Shown here: positions 55,133-64,000 of the stretch, one piece after another
Position numbering within the stretch: the first letter of the stretch is position 1
How the letters are laid out: each line of letters opens with the position of its first letter
From: Karalla daura
Taxonomy: Eukaryota > Chordata > Actinopteri > Chaetodontiformes > Leiognathidae
Direction of reading: 5' to 3'
NCBI GenBank assembly: GCA_029224185.1
Contig: CM055200.1
Span: 11,333,670 to 11,397,669, forward strand
Length of the DNA: 64,000 nucleotides
Made by a program: the position numbers and the translations under genes
Notes under the pieces: generated by a model
What the model saw: only the letters and a program-made list of their open reading frames with translations
Told to the model about the DNA's origin: nothing
Databases searched by the model: none

Positions 55133-58100
55133 CAGCAGTATGACATTTTGAACATTTCGTCTGAGTCGGCCACAAAGCTGGAAGGACTGCACGGCTCAGT
55201 GCAGCGTGCTAAACATAACAACTATGAGTCAGGCATGAAGCTGCCTTTTAAGGGCAGCGACTAAAGGAGCCATTCATATGTGCAGGTAACGTTACTCACT
55301 CTAATGGCAGCTCGTGAATTTGGCCTCTCGCCTGAGTGCACTCAAACTATGTGCTGATTTTGGTGAGGGAGGCCAGGGAAAGTTTGTTTACATCAACGTC
55401 TGGTTGTGACTGAAAATACCTGGGGGCTTTCCATCGGACAGGAAGTGATGTTGTCAGCTCATGATGCATGGGAGATTTACTGAAGCACGTCGCGCAGGCA
55501 AAGTTCAGGTTTTTCTGGCTGCCAGAATGAACCCTGCACTCCTGAAACTGTCCTCTGGTCGCAGGCTCATTTGCATTTTTTCGCAGGGATTATTTCCTCC
55601 GGTTCTTTCCCCTCTCTGCTATTTACTGCGTCGCCTGTCCCCCCCCCGACAAGCCCGACAGATTAAGCGGATATGTTACCATCTTGTTTTTTTTCTAAAT
55701 GGTTACACATGTGGCACATCTGGGTCCAAGCCTGACTCATTACTCACTTTTTTATGTTCCATTCTCTGCAGCCATGGCAACTGCTGCATGTTTGGCAGAA
55801 AGCTTTTGAAGGCAGTGGAAAAAGAGAGAGAGAGGGAGAGCCTAGGGAGGGAGCATAAAGGGAGAGCGAGAGAACGAGTGAGGGAGGGAGGGAGGGAGAG
55901 AGCGAGCTCTCAGTAGTTGGCCTACATCCAGTGTAATCATGCCATGGAGCCGAAATGAGGCCTTTGGCAGCACACCAGGTTTCTGAGAACAAAGATGTGA
56001 GCTTCTAATGTTGGCGGTGGGGCCTGCTTGGCATCCTTTGCTATTTCCCAGCAGCCCTTGCCTTGGCTGACCGCCAGCCCCCCCTCCCCTCCCCCCCTTC
56101 CCCCCCCCCCCCCACCATACCCACCCTCCCCACACACCCACTGGAACTGCAAAGAGGATCAGAATAAAGAGAGAGACTTGTTTTTCACTCGCCTCTTGCT
56201 CTGGCCCAATGACATCACCTCTGCAGCCTCCAGCCCCCAGATTCCAGCCGCCCAGCACATTTTTCCCTTTCACCGTCGACCCTCCATTTTATTTGAATTC
56301 CACCATTTTATACCTTTATCAAAACAGGCTCCTCTCAGAAAATGTCAGTTTGTGTTTGTGTTACTGAGCACGCTGAGCTGCACGTCATTTCTTCACAACC
56401 CGGGGCTTGCCATGAGCCCATTCAGAAAAGAAATCAATAAAACACTTTAAAAATAGCTTCTTTTTTTTCCTCTTCCTATTATAAAGGAGGACAGAAAAAC
56501 AGGAAGTGGCTAATATAGCCCGGTGGATGTTTTGACATCATCTTTCAGAGCTCCCCCAAATTTTATCTGCGCTCTAATCCACGCTGTGCAAATCCAGGGC
56601 TAAAAATAGCACCGTAAACAGGATATATATGGCAGTTGGGGTGCGGCGATAATCTCCATGGTTACCTCTGCCGGCTGCAGACACGGAAGGCACGCTGGGC
56701 TTTACATTCACTCTGCTGATATTTTCCACCCTCTGCCGGCTCCGTGTAGCTGTTAATCTACGAGACAGGTCACCACCACTTCAGTAATACGTCCTCGGCT
56801 CTGTCCTGTCCTAACCTCCTTTTATGTCTGCGCAACACGTTACAGTTTAGTTTAAGGCTCGCCGCGGCTAGTGCTGCTAGTGCTGCGCCAAAGAGGGTTA
56901 TATAACATGAATGTTGTTCTCATGCAGGAGGGAGAAAACGAGGGAGAGGGTGGGGGGGTTAAAAAAAACATCCATTGCCGTGCTCTGCTTGGGTGGAAAA
57001 CTTCAGAGGGAATTTGTAATGGTTCGCCCGCATGAATAAAAGATGGATGATATAAAATTTAACAGGCTCAGAAAGCGACAGAACAAAAATAACGTCATCT
57101 CATCAGGTCTGCGACGCTGTCACATGCTGGGTATTCCCCTGGCCGTCACCCACCTCTCACTCTTTATTTAGCTGCTTCATGTCTCCATTTACATACCGCA
57201 TCTAGAAAAGAGAGAGAGACAGACAGAGAGAGAGAGAGAGAAAAAAGTTTCATGACAGCAGTGTTACAGCTACTCCATCTGGTTTGATGGCCAGAATGGA
57301 GCCAGGGTCACACTGTGGTGATTTTCCTGTATACATGTTTCATATCACCAATCACAGCCATCTGTGCGTGTCTGGCTTCCTCTCAGACCTCTGTCGCCTC
57401 CGCTCAGTGCAGTTGTGCCTCCGCTACGCAGCTTTTTCTTTTTTTTAAAAAAATAATTATTATTTAATCAAAGGATAGTCCTTTTTATAGATTCGGGTCA
57501 TTCAGGATTTAATTGAATCCCAGCATGCCGCATGTCTTGCACAACAGCGTGGAGCTATTTGCTCACTCAAACACAGGCGGAGTGAAGGGCAAAGGATCAA
57601 AGCGTTGGGCAAAGGTTTCCCAACTAATCTCAAGGAAAGAACCTGTTTATTCTGACCCCCGCTGCAGTCGTTTCCTAACCATGTCATAAAGCCCAGCAAC
57701 ACTTCCCACAGTCGCTCGCCTGACGGGCCGTGACATTTGAGTGTGTGCTAATACAGTCGTTTACAGCGAGAGTAGCACTCACTAAAACTCACTCCGAATG
57801 CAGCCGCGTCGCACGCCCTCGACTGCATGTTGGCGAGAGCCAGCCATGTGAAATCATACGGCCGCTGCTCTACAATTATAAGCGATGGGTGGCAACAGAT
57901 CGGCAACACAGCTGCCTTATTTAGCCAGTGAAAAGCCTTTGAAGGAGAGCCTCATGCCACAGTGCGTGATCACGGGCCGCAGGCGCCGAGCCAAATGGCC
58001 TGACGTCCCCGCACATGGGTGAGGCGGATAAGGGTACGTGACTAAACATCTTGCTTCCTCTTTCCGACGTCACACGGACTTGCACAAACATATCCTGCTT

Positions 58101-59123
58101 TGTGTCTGCAGGTTACAGACGCATTGCCTCACCCAGAGCCCGGGGCAAAGCTGCAACGAGCTGGATTGAGCCCAGATGAGAGGGAGGAATCTGAGCTACT
58201 GGGACACTCCTCCAGCCCAAACCTGCACTTTTACTTCAGGGGATTTTTTTTTCCTTTCTTGTGTTTCTTTTTTCCTGTGTGTTTTTTTTTTTTTGGCACA
58301 TGACCTATTCCTGGTAACCTTCCTCCTCCCCTCCCCACGTTAAACATTCAGCATAAAAAGTGTAATCATTAATCTTGTTACACCTCTCAGACTTCCTTCA
58401 GTTTTTTTTTCTGGTTTCAGCATGAGCTTGATGATTAACTTGCTTTGAAAAAAAAAAACAGTCTGAGTCTGAGAGGCTGATTCATACCAGTGTAATTTCA
58501 TTTAGTGGTGGCAGGGCTGGATGACTGACTGTTCAGCACACTAGAATAAAATGTGGGCAGAGCTATATTCATGCTGTAACCCCCGATCCATTCAAGTTTA
58601 CAACACAGTGGCTGGAAATCCCCACCTCATGACAGAGCTTCCTGCTTACTGGCTTATGCAGGCGCCTCTTTCTCTTCTCTTCTCTCTTTCTGTCTTTGAG
58701 CTCAGTAGGAAAATGTCTTTAAAAAAAAACCAAAACCCCAAAGTCAGCACATGCTGGTGAACCCACCTCAAAATAAAAAACGCGGGGATCGGATTAAACG
58801 TGAATCGTAAAGATTTCGAAATAAATAAAGTGACTGATTCGCTGTAATGATATAAAAGTGTATCTTTTGTTGCAAAACAGAGTCGATTCCTGTGTACTAC
58901 AGTAGCCTACTTTTTCACTAGGGTCGACCCACCTCATTCATTGCACGCAGTAGTAGTAGCAGCTCATGGCGTCGAGGCGCTGTGCATTGAGAAAAACAAG
59001 CTGCAGCCTGAACCGGATAAAGCTCTGAAATTAGGACAAAGCAGCAGTCAGGAGAAGGAGCTGAAGACTGCGTGATTCCCCTCCATCCTAAAGCGGAAGC
59101 GAATCAAAATAAAGCCTCTCTCT
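55130..59123. other. intergenic sequence upstream of irf2bp2, no gene seen
   Basis: No conserved coding segment. GGGA repeats at 55876-55896, a C-rich tract at 56078-56113, a short GA repeat at 57208-57240. A POU octamer lies at 55569-55576 and a MEF2-type CTAAAAATAG at 56600-56609. Confidence 0.55.
56078..56113. repeat. C-rich tract
   Basis: Mostly C with isolated T, including C13 at the 3' end. Confidence 0.9.
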
Positions 59124-59130
59124 ACTAAGA

Positions 59131-59200
59131 GCGACGACGACGACGACGACAGCATTAATAATAATAATGAAAACGATCATAATAACAACAACAACGAGAG
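59131..59200. repeat. cluster of trinucleotide repeats before the irf2bp2 TATA box
   Basis: (GAC)6, then (TAA)4 and (CAA)4 in close succession, immediately before the TATA-like sequence. Confidence 0.9.
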
Positions 59201-59204
59201 GTGG

Positions 59205-59211
59205 TATAAAA
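59205..59211 (+). promoter_or_regulatory. TATA-like box of irf2bp2
   Basis: TATAAAA with A-rich flank, about 510 bases before the start codon. It would place transcription start near 59235-59240. No cap-site data, so the real start could lie further downstream. Confidence 0.45.
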
Positions 59212-59239
59212 TAGCAGAAAGAGACGGAGTGACGGAGGC

Positions 59240-59336
59240 TGCAGCAGCAGGAGCAGCAGGAGGAGGAGGTGGTGGTGGTGGAGGAGGAGGAGGAGGAGGC
59301 GGTGGTGGTGGTGGTGGTGGTGGAGGAGGAGGGGGT
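59240..59336. repeat. (GCA/GGA/GGT)n trinucleotide array in irf2bp2 5' region
   Basis: GCA and GGA units alternate with GGT runs for nearly 100 bases; the + strand is G-rich with repeated GG doublets. Confidence 0.94.
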
Positions 59337-59406
59337 GTAGGGGGGTCTGTCGAAGAAATCAAGTCAATAGAAACTGAAGTGGAAGCAGGCGTTTAGAGCT
59401 GGGCGG

Positions 59407-59414
59407 TGACGTCA
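59407..59414 (+). promoter_or_regulatory. palindromic CRE (TGACGTCA) upstream of irf2bp2
   Basis: A full CREB/ATF palindrome about 300 bases before the start codon, in GC-rich promoter or 5' UTR sequence. Confidence 0.6.
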
Positions 59415-59490
59415 GCGCTCCTCGCGGAGCCAGTAGTAGAGCAGCGGCGGAGGGAGAGAGAGAGGAGCGGAGCGCGAGGGACGCACCGAC

Positions 59491-59508
59491 ATGAACTTCT
59501 CCCTCTGA
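59491..59508 (+). CDS. short upstream ORF in irf2bp2 5' UTR
   Basis: ATG AAC TTC TCC CTC TGA encodes five residues and ends 206 bases before the main start. It has a purine at -3 (CGACATGA). Real only if transcription starts upstream of it. Confidence 0.4.
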   Translation: MNFSL

Positions 59509-59714
59509 AACTTGTCGCTCCAAGAGTCCGGACCCACAACCACACGACGCCGAGTCTTTTCTGCCTCTGCGGGAACTTCTTTGGCTTTTATTCTTTTTTT
59601 TCCACCCGTACTTTCTCGTGTGTGTGTGCGTGAGTGAGCGCGTGAGAGAGAGCGGGTGAACGGGACAGGAGTAGCGTCGGGAAAAAAGCGGGAGACGAAG
59701 GGAGAGCGAGCGCT

Positions 59715-60537
59715 ATGTCGTCCGCCGCGGTGGCCGCTTCCTCGCGGAGGCAGTCGTGCTACCTGTGCGACCTGCCCCGCATGCCGTGGGCCATGATCTG
59801 GGATTTTACCGAGCCCGTCTGCAGGGGATGTGTCAACTACGAGGGAGCAGACCGCATTGAGTTTGTCATCGAGACGGCCCGGCAGCTCAAGCGGGCTCAC
59901 GGGTTTCAGGAGGGCCGGTCTCCCGGACCGGGGAAGTCACAGCTCTCCGGGAAGGAGATCCAGGCGATTCCGGGGGGAGACCCCGGCTCTCGGCCGCCGC
60001 AGCCGCTGGACCGCTACCCCCTCTCCGACCGTCCTCCCCGGCTGGGTCCAGAGTACCAGTCCGGCAGACAGGCCAACGGGATCCCCGTCCCCAATGGATT
60101 TCCTAAGCCCGACGAGCCTCCGGAGCTGAACCGGCAGAGCCCCAACCCCCGCAGGAATAGCACGGTGCCCCCCAATCTAGTGCCTTTGGTTAACGGGAGC
60201 ATGCCCCCGGTCCACGCGGTGAACGGCAGGCCGGGCCAGATGGGGCTGTCCTCGGCCATGGCCGGAGGGAGTCCCGCAGATCTGGGCAAGAGACCCGCGT
60301 CGGTGTCCAGCACCGAGCACGACAGAGAGGTGAAGGAGAAGCACAGACCGGACAGCCTCACGCCGGAGATCTCCGAGAGCCACAAAAACAGGGCAGAGGC
60401 GGACTGGATGGGCAAGGGCAAAACGGTGAGGGACCTGATGGCTCTGCACACCTTCGAGAACCGCTTCAAGAAGGACCATGCGGCCATGCAACAAAGGGTA
60501 ATGGGCTACGAGGCCAGCGCCACAGTTTCCAAGTCAG
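59715..60537 (+). CDS. irf2bp2: irf2bp2 exon 1 (zinc finger and proline-rich region)
   Basis: Encodes residues 1-274, from MSSAAVAASSRRQSC to ATVSKS. Donor TCAG|gtaagc, phase 1. Failure to splice would add a short tail ending at 60698 and lose the RING. Confidence 0.95.
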
Positions 60538-61615
60538 GTAAGCATCCAGACAGGCGTGGAGGAGGAGGAGGAGGGGTGGGGGTGGGGGGGCATATTCACA
60601 TATTCACAGACACCATGTTACGTTGCTGGGAGAGTGGGGACCATGAATGGGTTAACAGACAGCCTGGCACCGTGTCTGCACAGATGCGGGCTGCATAGAA
60701 ATAATTCCAGCATTTTCCCGTCATTTTGCTATGCGTTGTTATTGTTTTCTGCCCTGCGGTGCAGCAGCGTGGAACAGCACCAGAAAACAAAAAAAATGCA
60801 CGTTTCCATTCCAGTGTAATTGTTGGTGCATGTCTGCCGCGGCCGCTCGCTGCTCTACAACTCAACTGTTTTGTTTAACCCTTTCCCCACCTCCAGACAG
60901 AGGAAAACACCCCCGGAACATGAAGAGAAAAGCGTCGCCCGAGCCCGAGGTAGAGAGCACGCCTGCCAAGCTCAACGGAGAGGGCCAGCAGTGGTTACCG
61001 CCGCCCACGGACGGACTGAAGATGCCCCCGGTCCCCCCGCCGAGCTTCGCCTCGCCCCCCTCCACGATATCCCCCCACTCCCGCACCACCCCGCCCGAGG
61101 CGGCCCAGAACGGCCAGTCCCCCATGGCGGCGCTCATCATGGCGGCGGACAATGCGGGAGGCAACAGCTCCCCCAAGGACGCCAACCAGGTCCACTCCAC
61201 CACGCGCAGGAACAGCAGCAGCCCGCTGTCGCCGTCCTCCATGAACCAGAGGAGGCTGGCGCAGAGAGACGCGTCCGGTGCGGGCACCCCCCACGTGCCA
61301 GGCATGGACCAGGTGCACCCCCAAAGCATTCCGGACTCCTCGGTGCCGGGCAGCATACCCCTGTGCTGCACGCTGTGCCACGAGCGTTTGGAGGACACGC
61401 ACTTTGTTCAGTGCCCGTCTGTGCCCTCGCACAAGTTCTGCTTCCCGTGCTCGAGGGAAAGCATAAAGCAGCAGGGCGCCACAGGTGAGGTGTACTGTCC
61501 CAGTGGAGAGAAGTGCCCCCTGGTTGGCTCGAACGTACCGTGGGCTTTCATGCAAGGAGAAATTGCCACCATCCTCGCAGGAGACGTCAAAGTAAAAAAG
61601 GAGAGGGACCCTTGA
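59715..61615 (+). CDS. irf2bp2: irf2bp2, interferon regulatory factor 2-binding protein 2
   Basis: Nuclear transcriptional corepressor that binds IRF2 and also NFAT1 and other partners. Two coding exons, 59715-60537 and 60897-61615, join in frame to 513 residues (human 587). The N-terminal C4 zinc finger uses Cys15, Cys18, Cys36 and Cys39 (SCYLCDLPRMPWAMIWDFTE then VCRGC), nearly identical to human. The middle is Pro/Ser-rich and disordered with conserved ELNRQSPNPRR, KRKASPEPE, TTPEAAQNGQSPMAALI-type and STTRRNSSSPLSPSSMNQRR segments. The C-terminal C3HC4 RING-like domain (about 431-480) begins CCTLCHERLEDTHFVQCPSV and ends with VKVKKERDP. The start ATG has G at -3 and matches the human start region. 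IRF2BP1 and IRF2BPL share both zinc modules, but the middle motifs fit IRF2BP2. Confidence 0.96.
60538..60896 (+). other. irf2bp2: irf2bp2 intron
   Basis: A 359-nt intron with a GGA/GGT-rich stretch near its 5' end; no other feature seen. Confidence 0.85.
60897..61615 (+). CDS. irf2bp2: irf2bp2 exon 2 (RING-like domain)
   Basis: Encodes residues 275-513 from DRGKHPRNMKRKASPEPE to the stop at 61613-61615. Acceptor ccacctccag. Contains Cys/His ligands of the RING-like domain and the conserved GSNVPWAFMQGEIATILAGD. Confidence 0.96.
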
Positions 61616-61709
61616 TTTTGTCTGAACACTTCTTTGGGGAGGGGAAGCAAAAATATGAGTATAAATATATAAATATCACATACATACCATTCAAACAAAC
61701 TAACGGACT

Positions 61710-61717
61710 TGTACATA
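61710..61717 (+). promoter_or_regulatory. Pumilio response element in irf2bp2 3' UTR
   Basis: TGTACATA fits UGUANAUA, about 95 bases after the stop codon. Confidence 0.4.
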
Positions 61718-62668
61718 TTGGACCCAAGGGAAGAGTATACTTCGTAAACATGGTTGTATAATTTTTGATTTTTGAATACATTGTGTTTCTATATTTTTGA
61801 AGATAAAGGTATGTACTCATTATAATGGACTACGTTCCTCTTTGTTGATGTTTAACAAAATTCTTGATGTACTTCTAGGTCTGGTGGCAGTTCCTGTTTA
61901 ACGTAGAATGTGACTAATGCTACTCTACGAGCACTTGGCAAAACTGAAATGCTTTTAGCTGTACTTGTATGCACTTGTTTAAAAATTGCCAAATACAATT
62001 TCTGATCTTGTATGAACTTATTGTCTGAGCTTGCTTCATTTGGAGTGATTAAGTTTTCCACAGGGCTGTGGACAGAGGATGAGACGGGGCTCTGTGCTCT
62101 GACACGCACTGCTTGTTGTGACGGCTCAGGAGACTTGATTTACGCTGCACAACACAAGTGGGCTACTGTTCCACGCTGCAGGATGACAGGCAGCTTCTCT
62201 GCACACATGCACCCCCTCACCCCCACCCTCTACCCCCCTTTTTTTGTTTTTTTTTCCCCCCCTAAAGTTTTGTGGAGGAGACCGTGGCAGGGGTTAACAA
62301 AAAAAAGAGAGAAACAACAACAAAACGGACACATTCCAAATTTGCTCCAGTTTGTGCGTCGTCGCTCTGACTCTGACTCTTGACTGACTGTGGCGTACAG
62401 AAATAGGTGCCAAGTCATGTTCAGTCAGCTGGAATCTGTTGAGTCAGTAATGTGAGGAAGTGCATGATGGTCAACATGATACCATAGTGTAAACACGCTG
62501 TGCAGCCACTAATTAGGCCTTTTTGCTGAGATGAACCGCTCTGAACCCAGCGTTCCTAGCTCCCCTTCCTGGCCCGACATATCTGTGCACACTGGGTCTG
62601 ACGCTACATCTTTCGACACGTTTCCCAGAATAACACACTCTGGATTCACCACGTTTGACCCGGTAATG

Positions 62669-62674
62669 AATAAA
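62669..62674 (+). terminator. possible poly(A) signal of irf2bp2
   Basis: AATAAA about 1.05 kb after the stop, the first canonical signal found. Confidence 0.4.
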
Positions 62675-62690
62675 ACCAGTGTTTCCAGCT

Positions 62691-63200
62691 CCATCCGGGG
62701 GCCTGAACGGGCCACACTGGCAGTGCAGCAACCCCCCCGCCCCCCCATTTACCGTCAATTTAAGCATTTTTTCTGCGTGCGGTCTCCCAGCACACGCTTC
62801 CACATTCTTCCACATGGCAGCAACAGATCGCTGCCTCGGCGTGAGGCAGGGTAAACAATGGCACGGCTGCTGCTGCCGTCTCACATACCAGCCTCGGCCC
62901 GTATCTCTTCAGATGCAAATGTGATTGTTGCGGATTCACGGCAGCGCACCCATAAAAACGGCAATCCCGTCGCCCCCCCCCCCCCCCGTTATGGCGGAGC
63001 ACAGGCAGCGGGCCAGACTCGTCCCCTCAAAGCAACGAGCGCCTTACGGGGTCGTTAGGAGACCCGTCTGCAGTTGCTGTGTCTGCGAGAGCGAAGGCGG
63101 CCCCGAGACCGTGTTTGCTCCCTCAGACAAAGAAACGTGGCTCCCACGGAGCTGAGGCTGCGTCGAGCAGCCACTGGCATGGAGATTCATATCAAGCTGA

Positions 63201-63249
<49 letters not shown>

Positions 63250-64000
63250 GGACGTGGTGTTGTAGGCAGTTGCGTAATTATTTGAGACATAATCTGCTTC
63301 CTGCTCATGTTTTATCAGGCTGTCAGTGCAGGGCCCTCCAACGGCATGTTGTGTTTTTTTTTTTTTCACCCTGGTTTTTAAATGGCCACGGACGGCTCCA
63401 GTGTTGCTGTAGTTCACTGAGTGAATGGGTTCGTCCGGCGAGGGCGGGGGTGGGGGGGTGGGATGGGGGAGTGGGGGGGGGGATCTGCTGACCTCTCTGC
63501 AGCGACAGACGTGTTTTAAATGTGTTTTTGGTCGCCACCTCCCAAGTCTCGGCAGGGATTACCCACTGTGGAGTCCCGATTAACTGATTGATTCCCAGTG
63601 TTGAGTGAAAACATGGCCTTCGCACCGCACTGTTTCGCCAACTGGGAAGGGTCTGGAGCGCTGCGGCCCATTATAGAAAAGGAGATCTGGATGAAACGGG
63701 CACCCGGGCGAAACGTCGAGAGCAAACGGCAGCTTTTGCAACGCAGGTTGACTCTGAGCGGCTTTTCTTTTTACGCATATCCAAGACAGCTGTTTATTTA
63801 CAGTCCATCCATTCTTTGGAAAGTTATCTTATCAGGTGGACCTTAGACGCAGCCCCAGTTTGATAACGCTTCACTGTGCTCACTTCCAGCACGCCCACTC
63901 CATATTCCATCTTACGCGCTGCTGTCTGTCTGAGATTCTTTTAAAATTTTTTTTATTTCTTTACTAGCCGGTGATCTGACCTACTTGTTTCCTTATCAAA
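62691..64000. other. sequence downstream of irf2bp2, no gene seen
   Basis: No conserved coding segment. C15 at 62973-62987, (GA)n at 63201-63250, a T-run at about 63353-63366 and a G-rich stretch at 63443-63482. Confidence 0.55.
63201..63250. repeat. (GA)n microsatellite
   Basis: About 23 GA units with one GATA interruption. Confidence 0.95.

Larger units (their letters stand above)
61616..62690 (+). other. irf2bp2: irf2bp2 3' UTR (extent uncertain)
   Basis: AT-rich sequence follows the stop, with a Pumilio-type TGTACATA at 61710-61717 and several A/T-rich blocks up to about 62030. The only canonical AATAAA nearby is at 62669-62674, so the end is a guess; an AATACA variant at about 61992 would give a shorter UTR. 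Confidence 0.45.

Noticed and set aside
56600..56609. MEF2-type CTAAAAATAG upstream of irf2bp2
   Set aside because: A single match to a degenerate motif in AT-rich sequence is not enough evidence for a regulatory call.
33166..59200. Possible transposons or further genes in the intergenic interval
   Set aside because: No terminal repeats, target-site duplications or transposase/reverse-transcriptase motifs were recognised; a repeat-library search would be needed to find diverged copies.
59412..59900. Open frame on the - strand over the irf2bp2 start
   Set aside because: Antisense to the conserved zinc-finger exon and 5' leader; no recognisable product.
60538..60698. Unspliced continuation of irf2bp2 exon 1 as the normal C-terminus
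   Set aside because: The exon 1 donor and exon 2 acceptor are good and join to a conserved RING-like domain; read-through can only be a minor isoform.
60862..61555. Open frames on the - strand and alternative + frame over irf2bp2 exon 2
   Set aside because: They are a by-product of high GC at third positions; only the frame ending VKKERDP carries the RING-like domain.

Overview
This window is nuclear DNA from a vertebrate, most probably a ray-finned (teleost) fish. The three protein-coding genes have exon structures and proteins clearly orthologous to human ARID4B, TOMM20 and IRF2BP2, but with fish-like divergence, compact introns and very abundant dinucleotide and homopolymer microsatellites. 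All three lie on the + strand. Their order and relative orientation match the human 1q42.3 block (there ARID4B - RBM34 - TOMM20 - IRF2BP2), but RBM34 is missing between the first two. I cannot say which teleost duplicate (a or b) any gene is. Comparisons with human proteins are from memory.

Layout. 1-5808: noncoding, 5' part or first intron of arid4b; the initiator exon was not found. 5809-28743: 22 coding exons of arid4b, 3900 nt and frame-consistent throughout, encoding 1299 residues up to the stop; only the first couple of codons seem to be missing. A ~2 kb 3' UTR runs to about 30790. 31397-32819: five-exon tomm20 (146 aa) with an ETS-motif promoter. Its last intron holds an H/ACA snoRNA whose second pocket matches the 18S rRNA site of SNORA14. 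33170-59200: about 26 kb with no recognisable gene, rich in microsatellites, homopurine tracts, poly(dG)/poly(dC) runs and AT-rich, homeodomain/POU-motif-bearing stretches that may be regulatory. 59205-61615 onward: irf2bp2 with TATA-like box, CRE, short uORF, two coding exons (513 aa) and an AU-rich 3' UTR. The last 1.3 kb shows nothing but simple repeats.

The genes do not form a pathway. Arid4b is a Sin3-HDAC chromatin subunit, Tom20 a mitochondrial import receptor, Irf2bp2 a transcriptional corepressor. The snoRNA is the only non-coding gene I can support. No transposon with recognisable coding capacity, CRISPR, tRNA or rRNA was seen.
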